From Colwellia sp. 1_MG-2023 (lineage in GTDB: Bacteria; Pseudomonadota; Gammaproteobacteria; Enterobacterales; Alteromonadaceae), in the NCBI RefSeq assembly GCF_030546755.1, contig NZ_JAUOPE010000005.1:156411-220410 (forward strand): DNA of 64,000 nt. The letters are read 5' to 3'. The notes under the pieces are model-generated. The model had not been told where the DNA came from. It saw only the letters and a program-made list of their open reading frames with translations, and did no database searches. Shown piece after piece: positions 1 through 7,397 of the stretch. Numbering within the stretch: the stretch's first letter is position 1; each line of letters begins with the position of its first letter. Both the position numbers and the translations under genes were made by a program.

Positions 1-642
1 CAAGCAAACGTTCAGAATAGAGATATGGGCAGTGTAGTAGCCGACATCAGAAAAGTTATTGCTGAGAAAGTTGACCTACCTTCAGGCTACTCGGTAGCAA
101 TAGGTGGCCAATTCGAAAGCCAGCAGCGTGCTCAAAACAGACTAGCTATCGTTGTACCTCTATCTTTAGCGCTAATTGCATTGTTACTTTATTTTGCTTT
201 TGGCTCTGTTGGTCAAGCTATGCTGATTTTAGTGAATGTGCCACTTGCAGTTATTGGTGGTGTATTTTCTTTGTATCTAACAGATCAGTATTTGTCAGTG
301 CCTAGCTCCGTTGGTTTTATTACCTTATTCGGTGTAGCGGTATTAAATGGGGTTGTAATGGTAGAAAGCATCAACCAACGAATAAAAGATGGCTTAGAGG
401 CTTCCAAGGCAGTTTTTGAAGGAGCAACGTCAAGATTAAGACCTGTACTTATGACAGCAATTACATCTGCATTAGGATTAATCCCAATGCTAATGTCAAA
501 TGGTGTAGGTGCTGAAATCCAGCGCCCACTTGCCAGTGTTATTGTAGGTGGTTTGGTAACGGCCACGCTGTTAACACTGTTTGTATTACCTGTTTTATAT
601 CGCTGGTTTTCAAGGAAAAAAATTGAGGAGTTGTCTCGTTAA
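1..642 (+). CDS. Heavy-metal RND efflux permease, C-terminal part (CzcA/CusA family)
   Basis: The frame is open from base 1, so this is the 3' end of a longer gene that begins left of the window. About 213 residues are visible. They contain the last periplasmic stretch and the final bundle of membrane helices, with the RND signature SVGFITLFGVAVLNGVVMVE, the RLRPVLMTAITSALGLIP segment and the closing LFVLPVLYRWF. This is typical of inner-membrane proton-driven metal pumps of the CzcA/CusA (HME-RND) group. The metal cannot be told from this part. A hairpin terminator follows. The fragment is distinct from the complete CusA further right. Confidence 0.93.
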   Translation, partial: QANVQNRDMGSVVADIRKVIAEKVDLPSGYSVAIGGQFESQQRAQNRLAIVVPLSLALIALLLYFAFGSVGQAMLILVNVPLAVIGGVFSLYLTDQYLSVPSSVGFITLFGVAVLNGVVMVESINQRIKDGLEASKAVFEGATSRLRPVLMTAITSALGLIPMLMSNGVGAEIQRPLASVIVGGLVTATLLTLFVLPVLYRWFSRKKIEELSR

Positions 643-661
643 CTAAGATAGCCTAACTTAG

Positions 662-704
662 ATTATTCCGTATTAGGTACGTAGCTGATGCGGAATAATT
701 TTAT
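662..704 (+). terminator. Intrinsic terminator after the RND gene
   Basis: ATTATTCCG at 662-670 pairs with CGGAATAAT at 691-699, with partial extra pairing inside the 20-nt loop, followed by TTTTATATTTT. It lies 20 nt after the RND stop codon. Confidence 0.7.
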
Positions 705-765
705 ATTTTACGTGGTAAGAGATGGGTCATTGTCTTTCTGGAAAAAGAGGTGGTTTGATCTACTG

Positions 766-1077
766 CTATAGTAAAGAAGATATTTTAATATACAGCTCTT
801 TTGCTTGTGCGTGATTTAAATTATTTGCTGACTTATTTTGACCAATAGTTGAAGTGACACTTACAGCCTCGTTAGAGGTTTGTTCGATATCTTTTGTGGT
901 TTTTGCTCCATTATCTTTATGCAAGCGTTCTATACCAATACTAGAGATATTGACCGAATCACTAGTAAGCACGTTAAGATTTAATTTCGTTACGGTATTT
1001 AAAAACGGCAGACCAGCACTAGCGGAATTTACATCCGCTATATTTGTATTGACACTTAATAGGTTAATACTCAACAT
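766..1077 (-). CDS. Hypothetical 103-residue protein downstream of merA
   Basis: I do not recognise this protein. It is hydrophilic, rich in Ser/Asn/Thr (starts MLSINLLSVNTN), with no signal peptide, membrane segment or cysteine. A strong ribosome-binding site (AGGGGAG, 8 nt before the ATG) supports translation and is the main reason for calling it. It lies on the same strand as the mer operon, about 180 bases after merA, and ends close to the terminator of the converging RND gene. An opposite-strand reading frame at 854-1141 looks like a shadow. Composition is faintly like R-body-type (RebB) small proteins, but I would not assign that. Confidence 0.45.
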   Translation of the reverse strand: MLSINLLSVNTNIADVNSASAGLPFLNTVTKLNLNVLTSDSVNISSIGIERLHKDNGAKTTKDIEQTSNEAVSVTSTIGQNKSANNLNHAQAKELYIKISSLL

Positions 1078-1258
1078 TACTTATACTCCCCTAGTATCCA
1101 ATTATAGTATCTTGTTGGGGAAATCGCCATTTTTCTATTAGATAACAAAGCTAACAATATTTGTGATCGGATACTTTTAATGGGCACTTCAGCTTTAAGC
1201 TCATTATTTGTGTATATTAGGTAACAGTAGAGGGCGAACTTCTTCCATATTGTTTTGA

Positions 1259-2704
1259 TTAACCTGCACAGCATGAAAGCTCAGATACATCTTTATTAAA
1301 AGTTTGAGCACACAGCTTTAAACCTTCGACCATAGTTAGGTATGGAAATAATTGGTTTGCCAAATCAGTAACGGTCATTTGGTTACTGATAGCTAATGCC
1401 GCACTCTGTATTAACTCTCCACCTTCATGTGCTAAGATCTGTGCCCCAATAATGCGCTCACTTTCACGCTCAGCAACTAACTTAATAAAGCCATCAGTTT
1501 CAAAGTTAGCTAACGCCCTCGGCACATTTTCCATGTCCAAAACTCGACTAATAACATCAAGTCCTTTAGATATAGCTTGCTCTTCAGTTAAACCTACCGT
1601 TGCAACTTGTGGGTCAGTGAAAATCACAGCAGGCATGGTAGATAAATCAAGTCTAGAATCACCGCCTGTCATATTAATACCAGCTCTACTTCCTGCTGCC
1701 GCAGCCACATAAACAAATTGAGGCATGTTAGAGCAATCACCTGCGGCATAGATATTCGCTATTGATGTTTCCATGCGATCATTGACTTTGATCGCACCAT
1801 TTTTTTCTGATTCAACACCAATACTGTCCAAGCCAAGTTTAGTTGTATTTGCATTACGACCTGTAGAGATGAGTAGTTTGTCAGCCTTTAAAGTCCCATC
1901 ATTAGTACCTAATGAGAATTGGCTTCCATCATGACTTACAATGCTTGCCTGCGTATTATCTAGTATTTTGATACCTTCATTTTCAAAGCACTGTTTAAGC
2001 TTTTCACCCAAAAGAGGGTCTTCTGAATACAATAAAGTATGTCGTGCTAACACAGTTACACGAGTCCCTAAACGAGCGTAGGCTTGAGCGATTTCTAGCG
2101 CAACAACTGAAGAGCCGATTACTATTAAGCTTTCAGGTAACTCTTGTTCAAATAGTGCTTCTGTTGATGCCCAGTAAGGGGTATTTTCTAATCCTTTAAT
2201 TGGCGGAATTGACGGAGTTGAACCAGTGGCTATCAATATTCGATCTGCATGCAGTTCTTCATTAGTGCCATCTGGTTTTTGGATAATCAATGTACTTTCG
2301 TTTTTAAAACTCGCATAGCCTTTAATCAAAGATAATGCCGAGTTTTTCTTTAGAATACTTTCATATTTAGCTTCGCGTAGCTCTTCAACACGAGACTTTT
2401 GTTGATGAGCTAGCAGAGCACGGCTTATTTGAGGGTTATTATTCTCAAGCCCATCAAATGGGTTTCTTCGTTGTTGGTGCGCTAATTGCGCAGCACGAAT
2501 TAAAATTTTCGATGGAACACAACCAACATTGACGCAACAACCGCCAATAACATCAGCACCTTCTATAATGGTCACTCGTGCGCCATTTTCAGCGGCTTTT
2601 ATAGCGCAAGCAAAAGCACCAGAGCCGCTACCGATAATAGCAACATGTAGCTGCTCGCTTTCACTCTTAGAGCAACAGCTTGTTGAGCATTGATCCGAAG
2701 ACAT
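1259..2704 (-). CDS. merA: Mercuric reductase MerA (short form)
   Basis: Cytoplasmic flavoenzyme that reduces Hg(II) to volatile Hg(0) with NADPH. The 481 residues carry the FAD-binding GSGSGAFACAIKAAENGA near the N-terminus, the redox-active pair in CVNVGCVPSK (C57/C62), a second dinucleotide fold near 185-230, AAGDCSNMPQFVYVAAAAG, and the C-terminal vicinal pair C478-C479 in LSCCAG that hands Hg(II) to the active site. The N-terminal HMA domain of long MerA forms is missing; instead there is a short Cys-containing leader (C6, C10, C11). AAGGAA precedes the ATG. Last clear gene of a merR-T-P-A series on the minus strand. Confidence 0.95.
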   Translation of the reverse strand: MSSDQCSTSCCSKSESEQLHVAIIGSGSGAFACAIKAAENGARVTIIEGADVIGGCCVNVGCVPSKILIRAAQLAHQQRRNPFDGLENNNPQISRALLAHQQKSRVEELREAKYESILKKNSALSLIKGYASFKNESTLIIQKPDGTNEELHADRILIATGSTPSIPPIKGLENTPYWASTEALFEQELPESLIVIGSSVVALEIAQAYARLGTRVTVLARHTLLYSEDPLLGEKLKQCFENEGIKILDNTQASIVSHDGSQFSLGTNDGTLKADKLLISTGRNANTTKLGLDSIGVESEKNGAIKVNDRMETSIANIYAAGDCSNMPQFVYVAAAAGSRAGINMTGGDSRLDLSTMPAVIFTDPQVATVGLTEEQAISKGLDVISRVLDMENVPRALANFETDGFIKLVAERESERIIGAQILAHEGGELIQSAALAISNQMTVTDLANQLFPYLTMVEGLKLCAQTFNKDVSELSCCAG

Positions 2705-2789
2705 AATAATTCCTTAAAGTTTTGTTGCTATTAATCTTTGGTGCATTTGTTATGGCTAAACTAATCAACAAGCAGACTTATGCAAAATC

Positions 2790-3119
2790 TTACTTGGTAG
2801 TTTTTACTTTTGCTGGGTAGCCAATATTTGTAGACGCTAACGCAATAGCTTCAATGCTGGCCTTGTTAGGATCAAATAAAACAGTCGCTGTTTTTTCATC
2901 ATAATCAACAGTAGCTTTTACAACACCATCTACTTTTTCCATCGCCTTACGTATAGTTATATTGCACATCTTGCAGGTCATTTTCTCAATCGAGAAAACT
3001 TTAGTAGCTACTTCTTGAGTAGCAACATTACTGGTTGCTTCAGAGTGTGGCATTGCTAGTGTGTTGCCAAACATAAGCATTGAGCTTAACAGTATTGAAA
3101 CGGTAATTAATTTTTTCAT
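2790..3119 (-). CDS. merP: Periplasmic mercury-binding protein MerP
   Basis: 109 residues: a signal peptide ending around A22 (FGNTLA), then an HMA/ferredoxin-like fold with the metal motif MTCKMC (C49, C52). MerP binds Hg(II) in the periplasm and passes it to MerT. The linker between signal and HMA domain (residues 23-40) is longer than in Tn21 MerP. It sits between merT and merA, the usual order. Confidence 0.93.
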   Translation of the reverse strand: MKKLITVSILLSSMLMFGNTLAMPHSEATSNVATQEVATKVFSIEKMTCKMCNITIRKAMEKVDGVVKATVDYDEKTATVLFDPNKASIEAIALASTNIGYPAKVKTTK

Positions 3120-3208
3120 TGTTTTGCCTCTTTTTAATATATGTTCAAAATTAACTTGATTGGTTAAATCGTATTGTTATCAGTCAACTTTTGTTAATCA
3201 CTTTTCTA

Positions 3209-3562
3209 TTAAGCAATAATGTACTCTGCGTAATAGGGAAAACTCATCATCACGATTAAAATTATGCTTACAATCCAAAACATAATACGCTGATTCTTTA
3301 ATACTTTAGGGTTAGCGCAAATTGAACCGTCCTCACACTTTTGAGGGGCTATATACAATTTATAAAAAACTACGCCTAATATAATGAGGGTTATCACAGT
3401 AAAATATCCGCTATAAGGTTCCATAGCAGTGAGGTTACCTACCCACGCACCTCCTATGCCAAGTGATAGCAATAACAATGGGCCAATACAGCACGCTGAC
3501 GCACCTAAACCAGCAACAATTGCTAATAGCAAAGAACGATTAGGTGTGGGGGAACTCGTCAT
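3209..3562 (-). CDS. merT: Mercuric transport protein MerT
   Basis: Inner-membrane Hg(II) importer, 117 residues with three predicted membrane helices (about 10-35, 50-72 and 93-115). The vicinal cysteine pair C24-C25 lies in helix 1 (ASACCIGPLLLLSLG), and a second pair, C76 and C82, lies in the cytoplasmic loop, as in the family. It receives Hg(II) from MerP and delivers it to MerA. First structural gene after the mer operator. Confidence 0.93.
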   Translation of the reverse strand: MTSSPTPNRSLLLAIVAGLGASACCIGPLLLLSLGIGGAWVGNLTAMEPYSGYFTVITLIILGVVFYKLYIAPQKCEDGSICANPKVLKNQRIMFWIVSIILIVMMSFPYYAEYIIA

Positions 3563-3592
3563 AATTAAATCTCATATAGGCTAATATAAGAT

Positions 3593-3624
3593 AGTTTACA
3601 CTCTGGGGTATAGCACAGAGTCAA
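3593..3624 (-). promoter_or_regulatory. mer promoter/operator (MerR-type, 20-bp spacer)
   Basis: On the minus strand TTGACT (-35, 3619-3624) and TAAACT (-10, 3593-3598) are separated by 20 bp. The spacer is overlapped by the dyad ACTCTG-N10-CAGAGT (3600-3621). Overlong 19-20 bp spacers with a central dyad are the hallmark of promoters untwisted by MerR-family activators. It lies in the merR-merT gap and reads into merT. Confidence 0.85.
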
Positions 3625-3660
3625 GAGGGTGTTAGGTATTTTTTAAGAGAATTAGAAAGG

Positions 3661-4077
3661 TTATTTTTCTAAAAAGCCTTTTTGAGATAATCCATCGATG
3701 AAGCCACAGTGAGTAGTATCATCAGTATGACAAGTTGATATTAAGTCATCCAATGCAGCTTGAATCGTGAGCAAGCCAGCGATTTTCTGTTGGATTTCGT
3801 TCCGTTTTTCTTTTGCTAAGCTTTGAACATCACCACAATGTTGATCACCTAAAGTTAACAACTGCTTTATTTCCTCTAACGAAAACCCAAGCTGTTGAGC
3901 ACGCTTTACGAATCGAATTCGATCTACACTTGTATCAGGGTAGTGACGAAAACCGCCTAACGGCTTTTCAGGTTCGACAATTAAGCCTTTGCGTTGATAA
4001 TGCCTTATTGTCTCAATATTTACATTAGCGGCTTTTGCGAGTCGGCCAATGGTTAATGGTGGATTGTTTTTAGTCAT
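3661..4077 (-). CDS. merR: Mercury-responsive regulator MerR
   Basis: 138 residues: N-terminal winged helix (LTIGRLAKAANVNIETIRHYQRKGLI), dimerisation helix, and the three Hg(II)-binding cysteines expected of MerR at C81, C116 and C124 (CHTDDTTHC). It would repress, then on Hg(II) binding activate, the promoter directly downstream. Unlike Tn21/Tn501, where merR is divergent, this gene points the same way as merTPA and sits upstream of the operator, so it needs its own promoter in 4078-4250, where I see no convincing one. Confidence 0.92.
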   Translation of the reverse strand: MTKNNPPLTIGRLAKAANVNIETIRHYQRKGLIVEPEKPLGGFRHYPDTSVDRIRFVKRAQQLGFSLEEIKQLLTLGDQHCGDVQSLAKEKRNEIQQKIAGLLTIQAALDDLISTCHTDDTTHCGFIDGLSQKGFLEK

Positions 4078-4307
4078 TTATACTGCCTTTAAATTAGTTT
4101 GTATTTATAGTGCAGAATTGAAAAAGGTATTTAGTAGTAAACGTACTATAAACTGTTTTTCATATTACCAAAAGTGGGATTTAGTTTAATAATAGGCAAG
4201 TCTTTGTGTGCTTGGTCATGTGGAGTCAGGCCACATCAAAGAGTTCAGCAATCACGATTATGAACGAAATGGATTTACTTTGAATAGATAGTAAATTCGC
4301 GTAGCGA

Positions 4308-4646
4308 ATGTGTACCAATAATACTTACTCGTCAAAAAGGCTTTCGAAAAAATTATCTATTCCGCTTGGCCAAAGCCAAGAAATGTTGTCCTATGTTGTT
4401 TATGGCTGTGATAGTTATGAACAGTTAATTTCATTGCTGAAGTCTGACTCCTTTGAAAATCAAAATCTGATATTGGCGGCTTTACACTCAAATGCGGAAC
4501 TCTTCCTGTTAAAAATCCTCAATACTGATATGAATAATATTTTATCTCGTTTTAATGAAAGAGTTGAAAATACAAAAATAAATGAAAATATCGTAGTTGA
4601 AGTTTTTGCTATTGAAACAACTGATTTTAAATGGAAAATAAATTAA
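4308..4646 (+). CDS. Hypothetical 112-residue protein with an LA-x-IP-x-A-LA helical motif
   Basis: Function unknown. Residues about 10-45 (KRLSKKLSIPLGQSQEMLSY then YGCDSYEQLISLL) match, in spacing and key residues, the N-terminus of the next gene (LANSLNIPQAHGKDLLARAI, YCTPNYDSLTEIL). This helical pattern (short IP-containing turn, Leu-Ala helix, then a Y/W-x-x-L box) recurs at the N-terminus of various otherwise unrelated bacterial proteins. No ribosome-binding site is obvious, and a small palindrome (ATTCGC-GTA-GCGAAT, 4295-4309) overlaps the start, so the start codon is uncertain. Confidence 0.5.
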   Translation: MCTNNTYSSKRLSKKLSIPLGQSQEMLSYVVYGCDSYEQLISLLKSDSFENQNLILAALHSNAELFLLKILNTDMNNILSRFNERVENTKINENIVVEVFAIETTDFKWKIN

Positions 4647-4864
4647 AGTCTTTTTAAATTATGCATATACGTATAATTCCTTCCTGTTTACAACGACATT
4701 GTACTCATTTATATTTGCATTTAAGGCTGAACGGACAGCCTATGCCTACACATATTTATAATTAAGTATGAACGATGAAGCGGAGCATCCGTAAAAATTT
4801 GGTTTTCATAATTAACAAACTGGCGTTAGTAGGCTGTTGTTTGTTTTAATTTATGGATAACTAG

Positions 4865-5908
4865 ATGATTTCAGCTCTAACCTTAAATCACAAATTGAGA
4901 CTTCAATCGAAATTTCTCGCTAACTCACTCAATATACCTCAGGCTCATGGTAAGGATTTATTAGCCAGGGCAATCTATTGCACACCAAATTATGATTCTT
5001 TAACTGAAATACTCTTTCAAGAGATGTGCGGTACGAAAATATTTGGGACAATTCAACATCATTGGTTAAAGTACCTTCTGATCTGTGAATGTGAGGATCA
5101 ATTGCTTATTGATGAACTACATAAAAGCATTGAGTTTATGGCAAAACGCCTTGAAGGAATGGTAGTAATTAATGTAAGCAAGGTTCGATTAATTTCTATT
5201 ATTTATGAGCTATTCGGTTTAGGAGATGAATCGAAATACATTATTGCTGCGCCAAGTGAGTTTAGTCTTGACTGGAAACCTTATTTTAAAACGTTGAACA
5301 ATAACGAAGCCGTTCTTTATTGTGATTTCAGAATTAATCAAATTGCATATCGACTCATTGCCACTACATTTTATCCGAAAAATTTTAGAGAAAATAATTT
5401 TGATAAATCATTAGTTAAAAATCTAAAACAGGATAACGAAGATTCAGAAATTGCCATAGCTGAAAGTCCATTTATAGACGAGCATAAAAGCTGGTTTTTA
5501 AATACGGTTAACTTTTTTACCAATTTCGATTCATTTTGTGATGATGAAGTTCCTTATGTGTATAGCATTGAGGGAAAAAGGTACGCGGTATATGGTTTTC
5601 CTTTATCCCCAAGTTTAACAGAAGGAATCAACAGTAATTTACCAACACTTAAAATATCAATTAGAGATATTTTAGAGAAGCAGGTTTTTATATTTTATTT
5701 TGAGCAGCAAAGGCTGATATTCGAATGTATTCATGTTGAATCACCCGCTATGTCTATGATCAATTATTGTGAATTTAGTAATGGCGTTAAAGAAATACTG
5801 CTAAACCATAAAGACGCACGAAAATTCCCAATCATTCTTCATCAATCATATTTCTCCACAAGTATTCGACCATTTTGTGATATGGATTACTTGGAGAATT
5901 CTATATGA
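4865..5908 (+). CDS. Hypothetical 347-residue protein, paralogous N-terminus to the preceding gene
   Basis: No recognised family. Residues 8-50 repeat the helical motif of the 4308-4646 gene; the rest is a mixed alpha/beta soluble protein without signal peptide or clear membrane helix. It contains phrases such as YVYSIEGKRYAVYGFPLSPS. It lies alone between the mer and copper regions, in AT-rich DNA. Ribosome binding is weak (GGATAA). The long intact frame supports a real gene; a role as island cargo (regulator, toxin or defence protein) cannot be judged. Confidence 0.6.
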   Translation: MISALTLNHKLRLQSKFLANSLNIPQAHGKDLLARAIYCTPNYDSLTEILFQEMCGTKIFGTIQHHWLKYLLICECEDQLLIDELHKSIEFMAKRLEGMVVINVSKVRLISIIYELFGLGDESKYIIAAPSEFSLDWKPYFKTLNNNEAVLYCDFRINQIAYRLIATTFYPKNFRENNFDKSLVKNLKQDNEDSEIAIAESPFIDEHKSWFLNTVNFFTNFDSFCDDEVPYVYSIEGKRYAVYGFPLSPSLTEGINSNLPTLKISIRDILEKQVFIFYFEQQRLIFECIHVESPAMSMINYCEFSNGVKEILLNHKDARKFPIILHQSYFSTSIRPFCDMDYLENSI

Positions 5909-6338
5909 ATGAATCATTAAGAGAGTAACCAATAGAGTCGTCTGTTGATAATGTCAAAATGAGGGTTTACTTTTGTTGATTCATCTGTAGTGGTAAAGCA
6001 ATCTCGCTACCTGTTTTGTAAAAATACTTATCAAAGCATTTAGTAATAATGCGTTAGGGGATTTAGATATGGGAGCTATTGTGAGAGGCGTTTATGAAAA
6101 AGCACAAGGAAAATCAATATCAATCAGTGTTGTTGATTAAGAAAAGTATTTCAGCTAGAGCTATCGCTTTCAAATATCTATGATAATCGTGGCTTTCTGT
6201 CAATATATTAAAGTTTCTTACCATTAATGTGTTCTGGTAAGTACTTATAAACTTATACATTGTTTTAAAATTAATTTGTTGAAAAATAGCACTTGTTATG
6301 TGAGTATGTAATTAATTGAAATATTTTGTTGGTTAGCT
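5909..6338. other. Intergenic stretch with gene remnants
   Basis: No intact gene seen. A frame open from about 5996 to 6140 encodes roughly 45 residues with no start, ending GAIVRGVYEKAQGKSISISV, and may be the tail of a lost gene. An inverted repeat CTTACCA (6217-6223) / TGGTAAG (6235-6241), 11 nt apart, lies about 100 bases before the copper operon and could be an operator or weak hairpin. Confidence 0.4.
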
Positions 6339-6725
6339 GTGAATTCTAATTTCTCCAAAACATTAATGGTACTGCTAGTCTGTTTGACCTTTGTTTGTCA
6401 AGCGGTCGCGTCTACTGTTATGTCTTATCATATGATGAGTATGAAGGGAGATGGTGGGCAAGAACAAATGCAAACTATGTCAATGATGGATCATAGTGAC
6501 CACTCTATGATGAGTCATTCGTCTGATGACTCAGATGAAGAAAAAGATGACTGTTGTGTTAATAGTTGTAGTTGCTTTACTGGAGGGTGCTCAAGTATCG
6601 CTGCGCTAATGAAAGATACAAATGATAGTCTGTTTATTGATTCATCATCAAAAATATTCTCATATTTATACTTGGCTCAAAGTCAATCCTCATCCTCTCT
6701 ATATAGACCTCCCATATTAAGCTAA
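6339..6725 (+). CDS. Small secreted Met/His/Cys-rich metal-binding protein (CopL/DUF2946-like)
   Basis: 128 residues from a GTG start: signal peptide (MVLLVCLTFVCQAVAS), then a Met/His-rich stretch (HMMSM, MSMMDHSDHSMMSHSS), an acidic run, a Cys cluster (CCVNSCSCFTGGC) and the ending SLYRPPILS. The layout and the RPPI tail match small periplasmic proteins found before copper operons. The 29712-30119 protein before the second copper operon has the same architecture and ending. Likely role: periplasmic copper binding or sensing (inference). Confidence 0.7.
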   Translation: MNSNFSKTLMVLLVCLTFVCQAVASTVMSYHMMSMKGDGGQEQMQTMSMMDHSDHSMMSHSSDDSDEEKDDCCVNSCSCFTGGCSSIAALMKDTNDSLFIDSSSKIFSYLYLAQSQSSSSLYRPPILS

Positions 6726-6872
6726 ATACAGAATAATTGCGCCTAAAATTTGGCTCACTTATATGAAAATTATCTGTATTAGGCTTTTTGATCTCTGCGT
6801 TTAAGTATTTTAAGCAAAATCAAGAATAACCTAATCAATTCAAATATTAATTGATATCCCTTTGGGGGGGTT

Positions 6873-7397
6873 ATGTTTTCCAAAAAATTTACGTTAAAGG
6901 CTGTTGCTGCCTTTACTTTAGTCATTGCTATTGCAAGTTGTTCAAAAGAAGAAGTTTCAGTGACTTCATCTAAAACACAAAATGCTAAACCTCATCCTAT
7001 TCTTTTAGAGGTTTATAAGAGTCCTACATGTGGTTGCTGCAAAAAATGGGTTAGCCATATAAATGAGCAAGGGTTCGAATCAAAAGTTCATAATTATCAA
7101 AACTTTACAGCGGTTAAAGAAGAGAAAGGAATAGAGCCTCGATACCGTTCTTGTCATACCGCTATATCAAAAGATGGTTATGCATTTGAAGGGCATGTTC
7201 CTGCCAAATTTATTCATAAATTTTTAAAAGAAAAACACTCTGACGATGTTATTGGATTATCTGTTCCTGCAATGCCAGCGGGAACTCCCGGTATGGAAGT
7301 AGGTGATAAATTTCAACCTTATAAAGTGTTATTACTTAAGAAAGGGGGCGCTTATGAGGTCTATGCTAGCGTTCAATCTTATGAGGAGCAGTTTTAA
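6873..7397 (+). CDS. DUF411 lipoprotein with CGCC metal-binding motif
   Basis: 174 residues with a lipoprotein signal (lipobox IASC, Cys near residue 23) and a DUF411 domain. That domain includes the thioredoxin-like motif SPTCGCCKKW, YRSCHTA and the conserved GHVPAKFI and GLSVPAMPAGTPGMEVG segments. DUF411 proteins are commonly encoded next to copper-efflux genes and are thought to bind metal in the periplasm. Its stop overlaps the start of the TolC-like gene (TAATG), so the two are translationally coupled. Confidence 0.88.
   Translation: MFSKKFTLKAVAAFTLVIAIASCSKEEVSVTSSKTQNAKPHPILLEVYKSPTCGCCKKWVSHINEQGFESKVHNYQNFTAVKEEKGIEPRYRSCHTAISKDGYAFEGHVPAKFIHKFLKEKHSDDVIGLSVPAMPAGTPGMEVGDKFQPYKVLLLKKGGAYEVYASVQSYEEQF

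Noticed and set aside
854-1141. 95-residue plus-strand frame opposite the 103-aa gene
   Set aside because: No ribosome-binding site; the opposite strand has a strong one, so this is probably a shadow.
1077-1274. 65-residue minus-strand frame overlapping the end of merA
   Set aside because: It overlaps merA coding sequence, has no convincing ribosome-binding site and an unlikely composition.
4700-6070. Integron attC-like sites around the two unknown genes (GCGTTAG at 4824 and 6051)
   Set aside because: No matching inverse core or imperfect palindrome of attC size was found between them and there is no integron integrase in the window.
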